A stretch of 64,000 nt of DNA from assembly GCA_014642895.1 (NCBI GenBank), contig BMJD01000009.1, positions 41,739 through 105,738 of the forward strand, in the 5' to 3' direction. The notes beneath the pieces are model-generated. The model was not told the DNA's origin, did no database searches, and was given only the letters and a program-made list of their open reading frames with translations. Of the stretch, positions 24,409 through 33,219 are shown in pieces (the stretch's first letter is position 1; every line of letters starts with the position of its first letter). Position numbers and translations under genes: made by a program. Source of the stretch: Lentibacillus populi. GTDB taxonomy: Bacteria > Bacillota > Bacilli > Bacillales > Amphibacillaceae.

Positions 24409-25392
24409 ATGATAAAAAATTATACAGGACAAACAGCAATTTCTAAAACTTTGGAGGAGTTAAAAGATAAGGATATCAACAGAGTATTTTATGTAGCATG
24501 TGGGGGTTCATCCGCCTTAACTTATTCAAGCAAATATATAATTGAACGTGATTCAAAAATATTGGCTGCTGAAGTATACAATTCAAATGAATTTATTTAC
24601 CGGTCGCCAGCAACACTAGATGAAAAATCATTAGTAGTCGTCATTTCTCACCTTGGGAATACGCCGGAAACGACAGCGGCTGCAGAATTTGCCCGTGATA
24701 AAGGTGCTACTACGGTTGCTTTTACATACGAAAATGAATCGCCACTGGCTAAGGCATCAGACTTTAGAATAGATTATCAATACGGCCCACAAGTAAACCC
24801 AGCTGATTCCAGGAATATACTTATTATTCAACTTACCCTTGGCTTGCTGAAAATTAAAGAGGGACACCATAAATATGATGCATTAGTATCTAGTTTACCT
24901 GGTTTGCAGTATACAGTGGATAAAGCGATCGAAAAATATACAGAGAAGTCTATAGATTTTGCCACGAAATATCAAAATGAAAAAATGATTTATACAATGG
25001 CTAGTGGCAGTAACTTTGGGGTAGCTTATACATTTGCTATCTGTATATTAATGGAAGCTCAATGGATTAATTCACATGCAATTCATGCTGGTGAGTTTTT
25101 CCATGGTCCGTTTGAGGTTGTTGATAAGGATACTCCGTTTGTTCTATTGCTTGGTTTAGATGAGACAAGATATATGGAAGAACGTGCACAGAAATTTTTA
25201 AATAAGTACGGAGAAAAATTATTTATATTGGATGCCAAAGATTTTGACTTATCTAAAATTGATATAGCCATAGAGGGTGAAATTGCTTCTGTTCTTCATC
25301 TTTATGTATTACGTGCCTTATCAAGGGAATTCGCAAAAGTACGTAATCATCCTTTGGAAACAAGAAGATATATGCATAAGGTAGAATATTAG
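24409..25392 (+). CDS. frlB: SIS-domain deglycase, FrlB-like (fructosamine 6-phosphate deglycase)
   Basis: 327-residue protein with two SIS (sugar isomerase) domains, homologous to the isomerase half of GlmS and closest in features to FrlB. The first SIS has FYVACGGSSALTYSSKY and VVVISHLGNTPETTAAAEFA; the second has MIYTMASGSNFGVAYTFA and the HAGEFFHGPFEVV motif; the ending RRYMHKVEY resembles the FrlB C-terminus. FrlB splits fructosamine 6-phosphates into glucose 6-phosphate and the free amine. AGGAGG precedes ATG 24409. The FrlD-type kinase at 29365 would supply its substrate. Alternative: another GlmS-like deaminase; the FrlD neighbour favours FrlB. Confidence 0.82.
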   Translation: MIKNYTGQTAISKTLEELKDKDINRVFYVACGGSSALTYSSKYIIERDSKILAAEVYNSNEFIYRSPATLDEKSLVVVISHLGNTPETTAAAEFARDKGATTVAFTYENESPLAKASDFRIDYQYGPQVNPADSRNILIIQLTLGLLKIKEGHHKYDALVSSLPGLQYTVDKAIEKYTEKSIDFATKYQNEKMIYTMASGSNFGVAYTFAICILMEAQWINSHAIHAGEFFHGPFEVVDKDTPFVLLLGLDETRYMEERAQKFLNKYGEKLFILDAKDFDLSKIDIAIEGEIASVLHLYVLRALSREFAKVRNHPLETRRYMHKVEY

Positions 25393-25422
25393 TATAAAAA
25401 ATTATTATGTGTAGTGAGTTAG

Positions 25423-25459
25423 AATTAACTCCTATTAAATCATATTATAGGAGTTAATT
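25423..25459 (+). terminator. 13-bp inverted repeat, probable intra-operon terminator
   Basis: AATTAACTCCTAT at 25423-25435 pairs perfectly with ATAGGAGTTAATT at 25447-25459 and is followed by TTAACC. The T-run is short, so termination is likely partial, allowing read-through to the hydantoinase genes. Confidence 0.5.
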
Positions 25460-25497
25460 TTAACCGTATCTTAAAGACTTGAAAAGGAGGAATTTTT

Positions 25498-27585
25498 ATG
25501 CGTTATATGGTTGGTGTTGATGTGGGGGGAACATTTACTGATATTACGATGATAGATTCTGTTACTGGAAATGTCAATAATCATAAGCTTCCGTCTACAC
25601 CTGAGGATCCGTCCATTGCAATTATGAAAGGTATTGAAGAGCTATTAGCTTTACATAACGTTCCTAATGATCAAGTGACCTACTTGGCCCATGGAACAAC
25701 TGTAGCGACTAATGCCATTATTGAAAGAAAAGGAGCAAAAACAGCCTTAATCGTAACAAAAGGTTTTAAAGATTTATTAGAAATTGGGCGCCAAACACGT
25801 CCTAGTCTGTATGATTTATTTAAGGAAAAACCCGAACCAGTAATATCAGGAGATATAAGATATGAAGTCGAAGAAAGGTTATATGCTAATGGTTCAGTTA
25901 GAACTCCGATTAATAAGGATCAGCTTAAAGAAATAGTTACAGATATTAAACGGAGGGGTATCACTTCCATTGCGGTTTGTTTTCTATTTTCATTTAAAAA
26001 CATCATGCATGAAAAAATCGCCTTGGAAGAAATTGGAAGATTGTATCCTTCTGCATATGTATCCGCTTCCCATGAAATCGTTCCTGAATTTCGTGAATAT
26101 CCGAGATTAAGTACAACTGTTATGAACGCTTATTTAGGTCCAGTCATGAAAAAGTATATGGAAAACTTTAGAAGCTCTGTTAAGAAATCAAATATTCCTG
26201 TTGAACCATATATTACACAATCAAATGGTGGAATTATTTCGATCCAGGAATCCGTAATAAATCCAATTAAAACAGCCCTTTCAGGGCCTGCTGCGGGTGT
26301 AGTAGCAGCTTCTTATATAGCTGAATTAACTAAATATAATAATTTGATTACATTTGATATGGGCGGAACATCGGCGGATTTCAGTCTAATTGAAAATGGA
26401 AATCCAAAAATATCCATGGAAAGAGAAATAGAAGGGTTTCCAGCAAGGGTTCCAATGTTGGATATTCATACCTATGGGGCTGGGGGAGGATCTATTGCAT
26501 GGTTAGATGATGGAGGAGCTTTGAAAGTAGGACCTGAAAGCGCTGGGGCGATTCCAGGTCCAGTTGCATATGGTCGTGGAGGTACACTACCTACTGTAAC
26601 GGACGCTAATGTTGTCTTAGGAAGATTGAATCCGAACGGGATTTTAAATGGGAAAATGGATTTGGATGTTAATGCCTCTAAAAAAGCAATTAAAGAACAT
26701 ATTTGTGATAAAACGAATCTATCTTTAATTGAGGCCGCTAGCGGGATACTGTCCGTGGTAAATGCAAATATGGCTCGTGGTGTTAGACTAATTTCTGTTG
26801 AAAAAGGCTATTCTCCTAGTGAGTTCGCCCTTGTATCTTTTGGAGGGGGTGGAGGGTTACACTGCGGGTCCTTGGCAAAGGAATTAAATATTTCCACGGT
26901 TATTGTACCACCGTCACCAGGAACATTTAGTTCCATGGGCTTACTTGTTACGGATATAAAATCGGATTATGTCAGAACAGAGCTATTAGAGCCTAAAGAA
27001 CAGAATTTAAATGTAATAATTGAACATTTTAAAGAAATGATGCTAGAGGGTACTACACTATTGGAAGCAGAAAATATTGAAGAAGATAAACGAAATTTTA
27101 TTTGCACTATCGATATTCGTTTTAAGGGGCAGAATTATGAATTATCAGTTCCCATTCATATAAATGAATTAAACAATAGAGATATAGACTTTATAGTGGA
27201 AAGATTCCACGTAGCCCACGAAAAAACATATGGTTACTCTAATAAATTAGCTAAGGTAGAATTTGTAAATTATCGTCTAACTGCTTGTGGAAACCTTCCT
27301 AAAGTCCCGCTAAATAAAGGTAACAAGGGGGAAGGGGAAATAGTAATTTCTAAATCTAAAAGGGAAGTTTACTTCTCTGAAGTAGAGGAACCGGGATACT
27401 ATGAAACAGATATTTTCCAACGATCAGAACTTGTGACTGGGGATAAAATAAATGGACCAGCTATTGTAGATCAATTGGATTCAACTATTTTAATTCTACC
27501 AAATCAACAAGCGATAGTAGATCCATATCAAAACTTGATTATTAAGGTAAATGGTGAGGTGAAACCCGATGGAAAACAATATTAG
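25498..27585 (+). CDS. Hydantoinase/oxoprolinase family protein, subunit A (HyuA-like)
   Basis: 695 residues. The N-terminal hydantoinaseA/oxoprolinase domain starts with GVDVGGTFTDITMID and contains AHGTTVATNAIIERKGAKTALI; the central domain has the ATPase-like FDMGGTSADFSLI and TYGAGGGSIAWLD; the C-terminal part shows PSPGTFSSMGLLVTD. The family uses ATP to open cyclic amides (hydantoins, 5-oxoproline) or to carboxylate ketones (acetone, acetophenone). GGAGG precedes ATG 25498. It overlaps HyuB by 17 bases. In this island ATP-driven opening of a lactam or hydantoin formed from a modified amino acid is the most fitting role; that is inference. Confidence 0.9.
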   Translation: MRYMVGVDVGGTFTDITMIDSVTGNVNNHKLPSTPEDPSIAIMKGIEELLALHNVPNDQVTYLAHGTTVATNAIIERKGAKTALIVTKGFKDLLEIGRQTRPSLYDLFKEKPEPVISGDIRYEVEERLYANGSVRTPINKDQLKEIVTDIKRRGITSIAVCFLFSFKNIMHEKIALEEIGRLYPSAYVSASHEIVPEFREYPRLSTTVMNAYLGPVMKKYMENFRSSVKKSNIPVEPYITQSNGGIISIQESVINPIKTALSGPAAGVVAASYIAELTKYNNLITFDMGGTSADFSLIENGNPKISMEREIEGFPARVPMLDIHTYGAGGGSIAWLDDGGALKVGPESAGAIPGPVAYGRGGTLPTVTDANVVLGRLNPNGILNGKMDLDVNASKKAIKEHICDKTNLSLIEAASGILSVVNANMARGVRLISVEKGYSPSEFALVSFGGGGGLHCGSLAKELNISTVIVPPSPGTFSSMGLLVTDIKSDYVRTELLEPKEQNLNVIIEHFKEMMLEGTTLLEAENIEEDKRNFICTIDIRFKGQNYELSVPIHINELNNRDIDFIVERFHVAHEKTYGYSNKLAKVEFVNYRLTACGNLPKVPLNKGNKGEGEIVISKSKREVYFSEVEEPGYYETDIFQRSELVTGDKINGPAIVDQLDSTILILPNQQAIVDPYQNLIIKVNGEVKPDGKQY

Positions 27586-29311
27586 TCCAATAACACTCGA
27601 AATTATGGGAAATTTAATTTTGTCAGTTGCTGAAGAAATGGGTGTTACACTAGTTAAAACTGCCTATTCAACAAATATAAAAGAAAGAAAAGATGCTTCG
27701 ACAGCCGTATTTGATATGAAGGGACGTATGATCGCACAAGCTGAGCATGTTCCGATGCATTTAGGTTCCATGTTAAGTGTAGTTACGGAGGTATTGAAGA
27801 AATTCCCCATTTCTTCCATTAAGGAAGGAGATATGTTTATCACAAATGACCCATATACTGGTGGAGGAACCCATCTTCCCGATATAACAATGGTTGAGCC
27901 AGTTTTTTACAATGGAGAAATAACTGCTTTTGTTGCTAATATTGCACACCACTCAGATATCGGAGGAAAGGTCCCAGGAAGTACCTCTTCAGATGCAAAT
28001 AGTATTTTTCAAGAAGGTATTCGAATTCCGTTAGTTAAAATATGCAAAAATGGCAGTATCGTGAACGAGACTATGGAGTTCATTTTAAATAATACTCGAA
28101 CACCTGAAGAAAGAAAAGGAGATCTTTATGCACAGATTTCTTGTAATAAAGCTGGCACAAAGCGTATGAGAGATGTAATTAATAAATACGGAAAATACAA
28201 ATTTTCAACATATACAGACGGCCTTATAAATTATGCAGAGAATCTAATGAGGATGGGAATTAAAAAGTTGCCTGATGGAGAGTACTCTTTTGAAGATTAT
28301 TTAGATGACGATGGTGTAGAGTTGAATAAACCAGTTCCAATTAAAGTGAACATTATTATTGAGAATAATCGAGCAATCGTTGACTTTACAGGTACAAGCC
28401 CACAGGTTAAAGGACCATTAAATTTAGTTTTATCTGGCACACTTACAACAGTGTTTTATTGCTTTAAGGCATTAGCCGGTCAATCGATATTTTCCAATGA
28501 AGGCATTTATCGGGCTATAGAGGTTGTTGCCCCGGATAATTCTATTGTAAATTGTTCACCTCCTGCGCCAGTAGGGGTTAGAATTGATGCTGCACAGCGA
28601 ATCGCAGACGTTGTTTTTGGAGCATTGGCAAAGGCTGCTCCGGATCGGGTAATAGCTGCATGTAATAGTTCGGTAACTTCTGCTATTTTTTCTGGAGTTA
28701 ATCCAGAAACAGACAAATACTTTGTTTACTTGGAAACAATTGCTGGTGGCTCAGGTGCACATAAAAATAATGATGGATTAAGCGGAGTACAGGTCCATAT
28801 GACAAATACTTCTAATTTACCTATAGAGGCGTTGGAACGTGAATACCCTATAATGGTAGAAAGTTATAATTTTGCTCCGGATTCGGGAGGGCCAGGTTTA
28901 TATCGGGGTGGATTAGGATTAAAAAGGCAGTTTAGAATGTTAGGTGATAATTTGTTGTTCACTGGATTAGGGGAGAGACATGTATTTTCACCATGGGGTA
29001 TCGCTGGCGGAAAAAACGGTAGCTCGGGTAGTTTTTGGTTGAAGAGAGCAAACAGTGAAATTAAAAAACTCAATTCAAAAATATCGGATATAGAATTAGA
29101 TAAAGAGGATCAGATTACCATATTTACTCCAGGTGCAGGAGGTTATGGAAATCCCTTATTTAGGGATGTTGAAAAAGTATTTCAAGATGTAAAAGAAGGA
29201 AAGGTATCTGTTGCTTCAGCTAGAGATGACTATGGTGTGATTTTGACAGACGATGTAAAAGAAGTAGATTCGGAAGCAACTACTCGAGTTAGAGATGAAC
29301 GATGTAGCTAA
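27569..29311 (+). CDS. Hydantoinase/oxoprolinase family protein, subunit B (HyuB-like)
   Basis: 580-residue partner of the preceding subunit. It begins with SPITLEIMGNLILSVAEEMG and carries the family blocks HVPMHLGSMLSVV, FITNDPYTGGGTHLPDITMVEPVF, HHSDIGGKVPGS, and the closing GAGGYGNPLFRD. The A and B subunits form the active complex in hydantoinases, acetone carboxylases and oxoprolinases. The ATG at 27569 is inside the end of the A gene. Length is normal for the B subunit. Substrate unresolved between an amide ring and a ketone. Confidence 0.9.
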   Translation: MENNISPITLEIMGNLILSVAEEMGVTLVKTAYSTNIKERKDASTAVFDMKGRMIAQAEHVPMHLGSMLSVVTEVLKKFPISSIKEGDMFITNDPYTGGGTHLPDITMVEPVFYNGEITAFVANIAHHSDIGGKVPGSTSSDANSIFQEGIRIPLVKICKNGSIVNETMEFILNNTRTPEERKGDLYAQISCNKAGTKRMRDVINKYGKYKFSTYTDGLINYAENLMRMGIKKLPDGEYSFEDYLDDDGVELNKPVPIKVNIIIENNRAIVDFTGTSPQVKGPLNLVLSGTLTTVFYCFKALAGQSIFSNEGIYRAIEVVAPDNSIVNCSPPAPVGVRIDAAQRIADVVFGALAKAAPDRVIAACNSSVTSAIFSGVNPETDKYFVYLETIAGGSGAHKNNDGLSGVQVHMTNTSNLPIEALEREYPIMVESYNFAPDSGGPGLYRGGLGLKRQFRMLGDNLLFTGLGERHVFSPWGIAGGKNGSSGSFWLKRANSEIKKLNSKISDIELDKEDQITIFTPGAGGYGNPLFRDVEKVFQDVKEGKVSVASARDDYGVILTDDVKEVDSEATTRVRDERCS

Positions 29312-29364
29312 TGTAGATTAAATGCTGGAAAAAATCTTTATTTACCTTGGAGAGGGAGTATTAT

Positions 29365-30204
29365 TTGAAGATAATAGGTATTGGAGATAACGTCGTTGAT
29401 TATTATAAACATCGGGGAATAATATTTCCAGGTGGTAATGCATTAAATGTTGCAGTACTTGGAAAAAGGAATGGTGCGGAAAAATCGGCATACTTGGGTA
29501 TATTTGGAAGTGATGGATCGTCTCAACATGTAATTGAATGTTTGAAGGAAGAGAATATTGATATAAGTAGGAGTCGATATGCAATTGGCGAATGTGCAGA
29601 GGCCACAATTTCAATTGAGAATGGAGATAGAACATTTGTCGGCACTAATCAAAGAACAAGGATTGAATCATTATTGAGATTAAATTTGCAAGAAGATGAT
29701 ATTAGTTATATTAACGATTTTGATGTTGTTCACACTAGTATTAACAGTGATTTAAAGGATGAATTGTATAAAATATCCCATAAAGCAATCTCATACGATT
29801 TTTCTATTCCAAATAAATGGGATTATAATTTAATAAGGGAAATCGCTCCTTTTTTAACATATTCATTTTTCTCTGGTAGTGATTTTACAGATTATGAAAT
29901 ACGTGATTTATTTGAATTTGTTCATGGTTTTGGAGTTAAGGTAGTCGGTATAACCCGTGGAGAAAAGACAGCAATTTTTTCAATAGAAGGTGAAATTTTT
30001 GAACAAAACCCATTGCATACAGATTTAAAGGATACAATGGGGGCAGGAGACTCATTTATTGCTGGTTTTTTAACTAACTATACCGATTATTTAGAACCAA
30101 AAGCTGCATTAATACAAGCTGCTAAATCAGCCTCCATTACTTGTAGTCACTTTGGATCAATAGGCTATCCTAAAGAAAAAACTATAATGGACCCAAGATT
30201 TTAG
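29365..30204 (+). CDS. frlD: PfkB-family sugar kinase, FrlD-like (fructosamine 6-kinase)
   Basis: 279-residue ribokinase-family kinase. IIGIGDNVVDYY and PGGNALNVAVLGKRNG match the FrlD N-terminus (GDN-VD-Y, GGNA-NVAV), and DTMGAGDSFIAGFL is the PfkB signature with the catalytic aspartate. It would phosphorylate fructosamines at C6 to give the FrlB substrate. An upstream TTG at 29347 lies inside the GGAGAGGGAG ribosome binding site; TTG 29365 is correctly spaced and gives a family-like start, so it is chosen. It is the last gene of the island; an IS remnant begins about 30 bases later. Confidence 0.82.
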   Translation: MKIIGIGDNVVDYYKHRGIIFPGGNALNVAVLGKRNGAEKSAYLGIFGSDGSSQHVIECLKEENIDISRSRYAIGECAEATISIENGDRTFVGTNQRTRIESLLRLNLQEDDISYINDFDVVHTSINSDLKDELYKISHKAISYDFSIPNKWDYNLIREIAPFLTYSFFSGSDFTDYEIRDLFEFVHGFGVKVVGITRGEKTAIFSIEGEIFEQNPLHTDLKDTMGAGDSFIAGFLTNYTDYLEPKAALIQAAKSASITCSHFGSIGYPKEKTIMDPRF

Positions 30205-30235
30205 ACACGAAAAAAGGAGATGTTAAGGTAGGTAT

Positions 30236-30505
30236 ATGAAACGAAAAAGATATACACCCGAATTCAAAACTCAAATCGTGTTGGAAATCTTGAAGGAAGA
30301 AAAAACAATGAGCCAAATTGCTTCTGAACACGGGATCCATGTGAACCAGCTACATAAATGGAAAACTCAATTCCTAAAAGAAGTGCCACATGTTTTTGAA
30401 AAACAAAACAAGGATCAGAAAAAAATGAAAGCTGACTATGAAGAACAACCGGAAAACCTCTATGCAGAAGTCAGAAAATTAACCACGCAATTGTCGTGGC
30501 TCTAA
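30236..30505 (+). CDS. IS3-family transposase OrfA
   Basis: 89 residues: helix-turn-helix KRKRYTPEFKTQIVLEILKE and HVNQLHKWKTQFLKE, then a leucine-zipper-like tail. The normal -1 frameshift to OrfB would occur near its end. Intact-looking, but its OrfB partner is broken, so the protein probably has no transposition function here. Confidence 0.8.
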   Translation: MKRKRYTPEFKTQIVLEILKEEKTMSQIASEHGIHVNQLHKWKTQFLKEVPHVFEKQNKDQKKMKADYEEQPENLYAEVRKLTTQLSWL

Positions 30506-31346
30506 AAAGTCTGGCATCTACCGCGACTAGGCAAGAGCGTCTGGAGATGGTGGAATGGAAAGACAGCGAACTACCCATCCAACAGGCTGAGCTATTAGGG
30601 ATCAATCGGACCAGTCTTTACTACAAGCCTGTTCAGCCATCCCCGGAAGAGGTTGCTATTAAATACCGGATTGATGAGATTTATACGAAATTCCCATTTT
30701 ACGGTTCACGCAGGATTGCCGAAAAATTAAAGGATGAAGGAGTGAACATCAATCGCAAAAGGGTGCAGCGCCACACGCGTTAAATGGGAATACAAACCGT
30801 TTATCTAGGACCTAATTTAAGTAAAACGCAATTTGCAATACCGTATTTATCCATATCTACTGAAAGGAGTGAACATTACACGCCCAAATCATGTTTGGAG
30901 TGTCGACATTACGTATATTCGTTTACAACAAAGCTGGATGTATTTAACCGCCATTATTGATTGGTATTCCCGCTATATTATCAGCTGGGAACTAGATCAG
31001 ACTGGAAATAAGCTTTGTTTTAGACGCTGTTCAACGTGCGTTTACTTAGGAAAACCTGAAATATTCAACAGTGATCAAGGAAGCCATTTTACTAGTCCTA
31101 AATATATTAATCTCTTAAAAGAACAACCATCTATCCAAATCAGCGTGGACAGTAGGGGTCGTGCATTGGATAACATATGATAGAACGCTTTTGGCGAAGC
31201 CTTAAATACGAAGAAGTCAATTAAAAGAATACGGCACGCCAAGGGAATCAAGAAACAATATAATAGACTATATGGACCTTTATAATCACGATCGGCCTCA
31301 TCAGTCATTAGACTATAAAACGCCAGGTGCCATCTATTTTCAATAG
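30496..31346 (+). pseudogene. IS3-family transposase OrfB, disrupted
   Basis: Pieces of the integrase core can be read in several frames. The helix-turn-helix and HTH_21 part (ELLGINRTSLYYKP, FYGSRRIAEKL) stops at 30781-30783. The DDE part resumes in another frame at 30833 (NHVWSVDITYIRL with the first Asp, FNSDQGSHFTS with the second) and stops at 31178-31180. IERFWRSLKYEEVN, with the catalytic Glu, is in a third frame and stops at 31222. The final DLYNHDRPHQSLDYKTPGAI follows, ending at 31346. At least three lesions make it non-functional. Confidence 0.88.
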
Positions 31347-31354
31347 TTCATTGT

Positions 31355-31461
31355 CCTTTCCATCTTTGAGCAATTACCTTTCCTATGTCAGGTTCTGTCA
31401 AGGGAAAGTACGCCCTTGACAGAACCTGACATAGGAAAGGCCTGGCTGTAAGATGGGAAGG
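31355..31461. repeat. 107-bp fold-back element with a 28-bp perfect inner stem
   Basis: Arms 31377-31404 and 31413-31440 are perfect reverse complements of 28 bases, separated by an 8-base loop. Outside them CCTTTCCATCTT (31355-31366) pairs with AAGATGGGAAGG (31450-31461) at 11 of 12 positions, with 9-10 unpaired bases between inner and outer stems. No T-run follows. It looks like a miniature inverted-repeat element or the fused ends of a deleted IS rather than a terminator. Confidence 0.8.
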
Positions 31462-31808
31462 AACAAAACTGATGCCCCACCTTATTTTTATATAATTAGT
31501 GTCTTGACAATGGGGTCCACTTTATTTCGTTACATGTATATCCTTTTGACTTGGTTTAGATCTTATCAATAGTAAAGTTAAAAAACCACAAATAAAATCA
31601 CCTCTATAACTTTAACTACATATCTTCAAAGTTAAACATTTTTCTACATTTAAATAAAGTTTGACCAAAACTATTCCAGTAGGATAAATTTTAAATTTAT
31701 TCTCTTCAACATAAGCGCTAAATTACATATACCAAACAGGAATATTTTTTGAACGCAGCCTAAAAATAAACATGTACTTTCATTTTTTCGAATATAAGGA
31801 GGGCAATC
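31462..31808. other. Intergenic AT-rich stretch
   Basis: Contains the putative IS end at 31500-31519 and then about 280 bases of AT-rich DNA with stops in all frames. A promoter for the small genes that follow is expected near 31740-31790, but no clear -35/-10 pair is picked out. Confidence 0.4.
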
Positions 31809-31982
31809 ATGATGAACACTCGTGAAGGTATCATCCCTTCCGTGTTAAGTTCTGTTGTTACAACTACAGGTGTCTTATTTCGAAAAAAACATAGGATTTC
31901 CAACCCTGGATTGGGGGGAATTGGATTCGGGTTGGCTCATGTCGTACTCGGCGAAATTGATCTTGTTCAACTTGAACGCTAA
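31809..31982 (+). CDS. Small hypothetical protein (57 residues)
   Basis: Starts at ATG 31809 with AAGGAGGG a few bases before it and ends at 31982. The sequence begins MMNTREGIIPSVLSS, contains FRKKHRISNPGLGGIG and ends HVVLGEIDLVQLER. It resembles the short Bacillaceae proteins with an N-terminal TREGIIP and a GFGLAHIVLG motif that are often labelled asparagine synthase without good reason. One weak hydrophobic segment, no catalytic motif. The strong ribosome binding site is the main evidence that it is real. Position next to DUF2383 may hint at a stress or sporulation role, not shown. Confidence 0.6.
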   Translation: MMNTREGIIPSVLSSVVTTTGVLFRKKHRISNPGLGGIGFGLAHVVLGEIDLVQLER

Positions 31983-32038
31983 AGTCTTGGGGGATAATGT
32001 TGCCCACATAAACAAAACACAAGAAAGGGGTATCAGCT

Positions 32039-32467
32039 ATGAATGAAAGCAATGTGGTTAAGGAATTGAATGAATATTTAAGAGGCGAATACATGGGGAT
32101 CCATTCTTATGAACATTACATTAAAAATGCACAGGATTCAAACATCAAAGCCGCATTACAACAAATCCAGCAGGATCACAAACAACATGCCGCAAAGATC
32201 GCTGAAAGGATCCAAAATCTTGGGGGGAAGGCAGACGAAGATAATGGCTTCATGGGCTCCGTTAGTGAAGCCATGATGAATCTCAAAGGTTTTCCAGATG
32301 AGACAAAGGAAATTTTAAAAGGCGCAATTAAAGGACAACAAATGGGTATCCAAACTACGGAGAAAATAGTGCGGGGAGATTTGGATCCTGAAAGCCAGCA
32401 AATTGTTGAAAATAATTTATCTGAAGACAGAGCACATATTGAGCAGTTAAACAATTTGCTGCAATAG
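32039..32467 (+). CDS. DUF2383 (ferritin-like) domain protein
   Basis: 142-residue helical protein. The N-terminal ESNVVKELNEYLRGEYMGIHSYEHYI and the repeated E/H pattern (QQDHKQHAAKIAERI, SEDRAHIEQL) look like a ferritin-like four-helix bundle with the DUF2383 layout. Metal binding by these Glu/His residues is possible but not shown. AAAGGGG lies before ATG 32039. It sits 56 bases after the 57-residue gene; the two may be co-transcribed. Confidence 0.75.
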   Translation: MNESNVVKELNEYLRGEYMGIHSYEHYIKNAQDSNIKAALQQIQQDHKQHAAKIAERIQNLGGKADEDNGFMGSVSEAMMNLKGFPDETKEILKGAIKGQQMGIQTTEKIVRGDLDPESQQIVENNLSEDRAHIEQLNNLLQ

Positions 32468-32472
32468 TTCGA

Positions 32473-32498
32473 AAGGGCAGGGATTATTCCCGGCCCTT
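32473..32498 (+). terminator. Stem-loop after the DUF2383 gene
   Basis: AAGGGC (32473-32478) pairs with GCCCTT (32493-32498), extended inside by GGG/CCC. It is followed by ATATAAC rather than a T-run, so it is a weak terminator candidate. Confidence 0.5.
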
Positions 32499-32625
32499 AT
32501 ATAACAGTTATCCTCCATACTATAAGTGTGGTAATTATTGCCTTCCAAGTAACAACAAAACCCTAGTCGCGAACCACATATCAAAAATAAATGTGGTTAA
32601 CCATGTATACAAGGAGTGTTTTTAA

Positions 32626-32776
32626 ATGAAAAATTTCCAACAAGTAAAAAACACACAAGAAAAATAAGCAGCAGAAAAACACTATTCAAAACGCATATGC
32701 AAATGTTTCTTCTGACGAACAGCAACAACTACATCGATTAGAACAGCAATTTAAGACTAAAAATTACCTAAGTTAA
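32626..32776 (+). pseudogene. Small gene with an A-run frameshift (about 50 residues if repaired)
   Basis: ATG 32626 follows AAGGAG and reads MKNFQQVKNTQEK before a stop at 32665. Removing one A from the run at 32660-32664 joins it to an open frame ending at 32776, with NAYANVSSDEQQQLHRLEQQF. The result looks like a small charged cytosolic protein, loosely like DUF3813 or small spore proteins. The lesion could be real decay, slippage or a sequence error. Confidence 0.45.
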
Positions 32777-32838
32777 TTACGGGTTTATAGTGATCCGTCA
32801 ATATAAAACCGGTCTTCCATAAACGATTAGACAAGCAA

Positions 32839-32868
32839 CCCCCGTCTTGAATTAGAATAAGACGGGGG
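32839..32868 (-). terminator. Terminator between convergent genes
   Basis: CCCCCGTCTT at 32839-32848 pairs perfectly with AAGACGGGGG at 32859-32868. It lies 24 bases past the DUF378 stop on the minus strand and also follows the small plus-strand gene, so it may work in both directions. Confidence 0.7.
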
Positions 32869-32892
32869 AGGATTAATATTTAATAAGAATTT

Positions 32893-33219
32893 TTATTTGC
32901 GTTCCGGGTTGGTATCCCGGTTTGTTGATTTATAATCATCATCTGTGTCCTCTCCAAATTCCACACCATAATTTACATTGTTGGATTGGATTTGCTGATT
33001 ATTGTCTAACTGACTATTTGTCTCAGACATGGGGTCAAATAATATTGTTAAGCAGAATAAACCACTTAATCCGACAAGGCTATAAATCACACGCGATAAA
33101 GCAGCTTCTTGTCCACCAAAAATTGCTGCCACTAAATCAAATTGAAAAAAACCAATTAAACCCCAATTTACTGCGCCGACTATAACTAAAATTAAAGCAA
33201 TACGTTTTAAAGTACTCAT
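32893..33219 (-). CDS. DUF378-family small membrane protein
   Basis: 108 residues: two transmembrane helices with the DUF378 signature LKRIALILVIVGAVNWGLIGFF and LSRVIYSLVGLSGLFCL, then a hydrophilic acidic tail of about 45 residues rich in Asn, Gln and Asp. The tail is longer than in minimal family members. The ribosome binding site GGGAGGTG precedes the start on the minus strand. Function unknown; members are small inner-membrane proteins. Confidence 0.85.
   Translation of the reverse strand: MSTLKRIALILVIVGAVNWGLIGFFQFDLVAAIFGGQEAALSRVIYSLVGLSGLFCLTILFDPMSETNSQLDNNQQIQSNNVNYGVEFGEDTDDDYKSTNRDTNPERK

Larger units (their letters stand above)
30236..31519 (+). mobile_element. Degraded IS3-family insertion sequence
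   Basis: OrfA plus a broken OrfB of IS3 type, followed 150 bases later by TGTCTTGACAATGGGGTCCA at 31500-31519, which looks like a right terminal inverted repeat. The matching left end was not found between 30160 and 30240, so the element is probably truncated on that side. A 107-bp fold-back element lies between the OrfB stop and the putative right end. Confidence 0.75.

Noticed and set aside
31377..31440. Rho-independent terminator for the IS or the frlD operon
   Set aside because: No T-run on either strand and the stem is far longer than a normal terminator.
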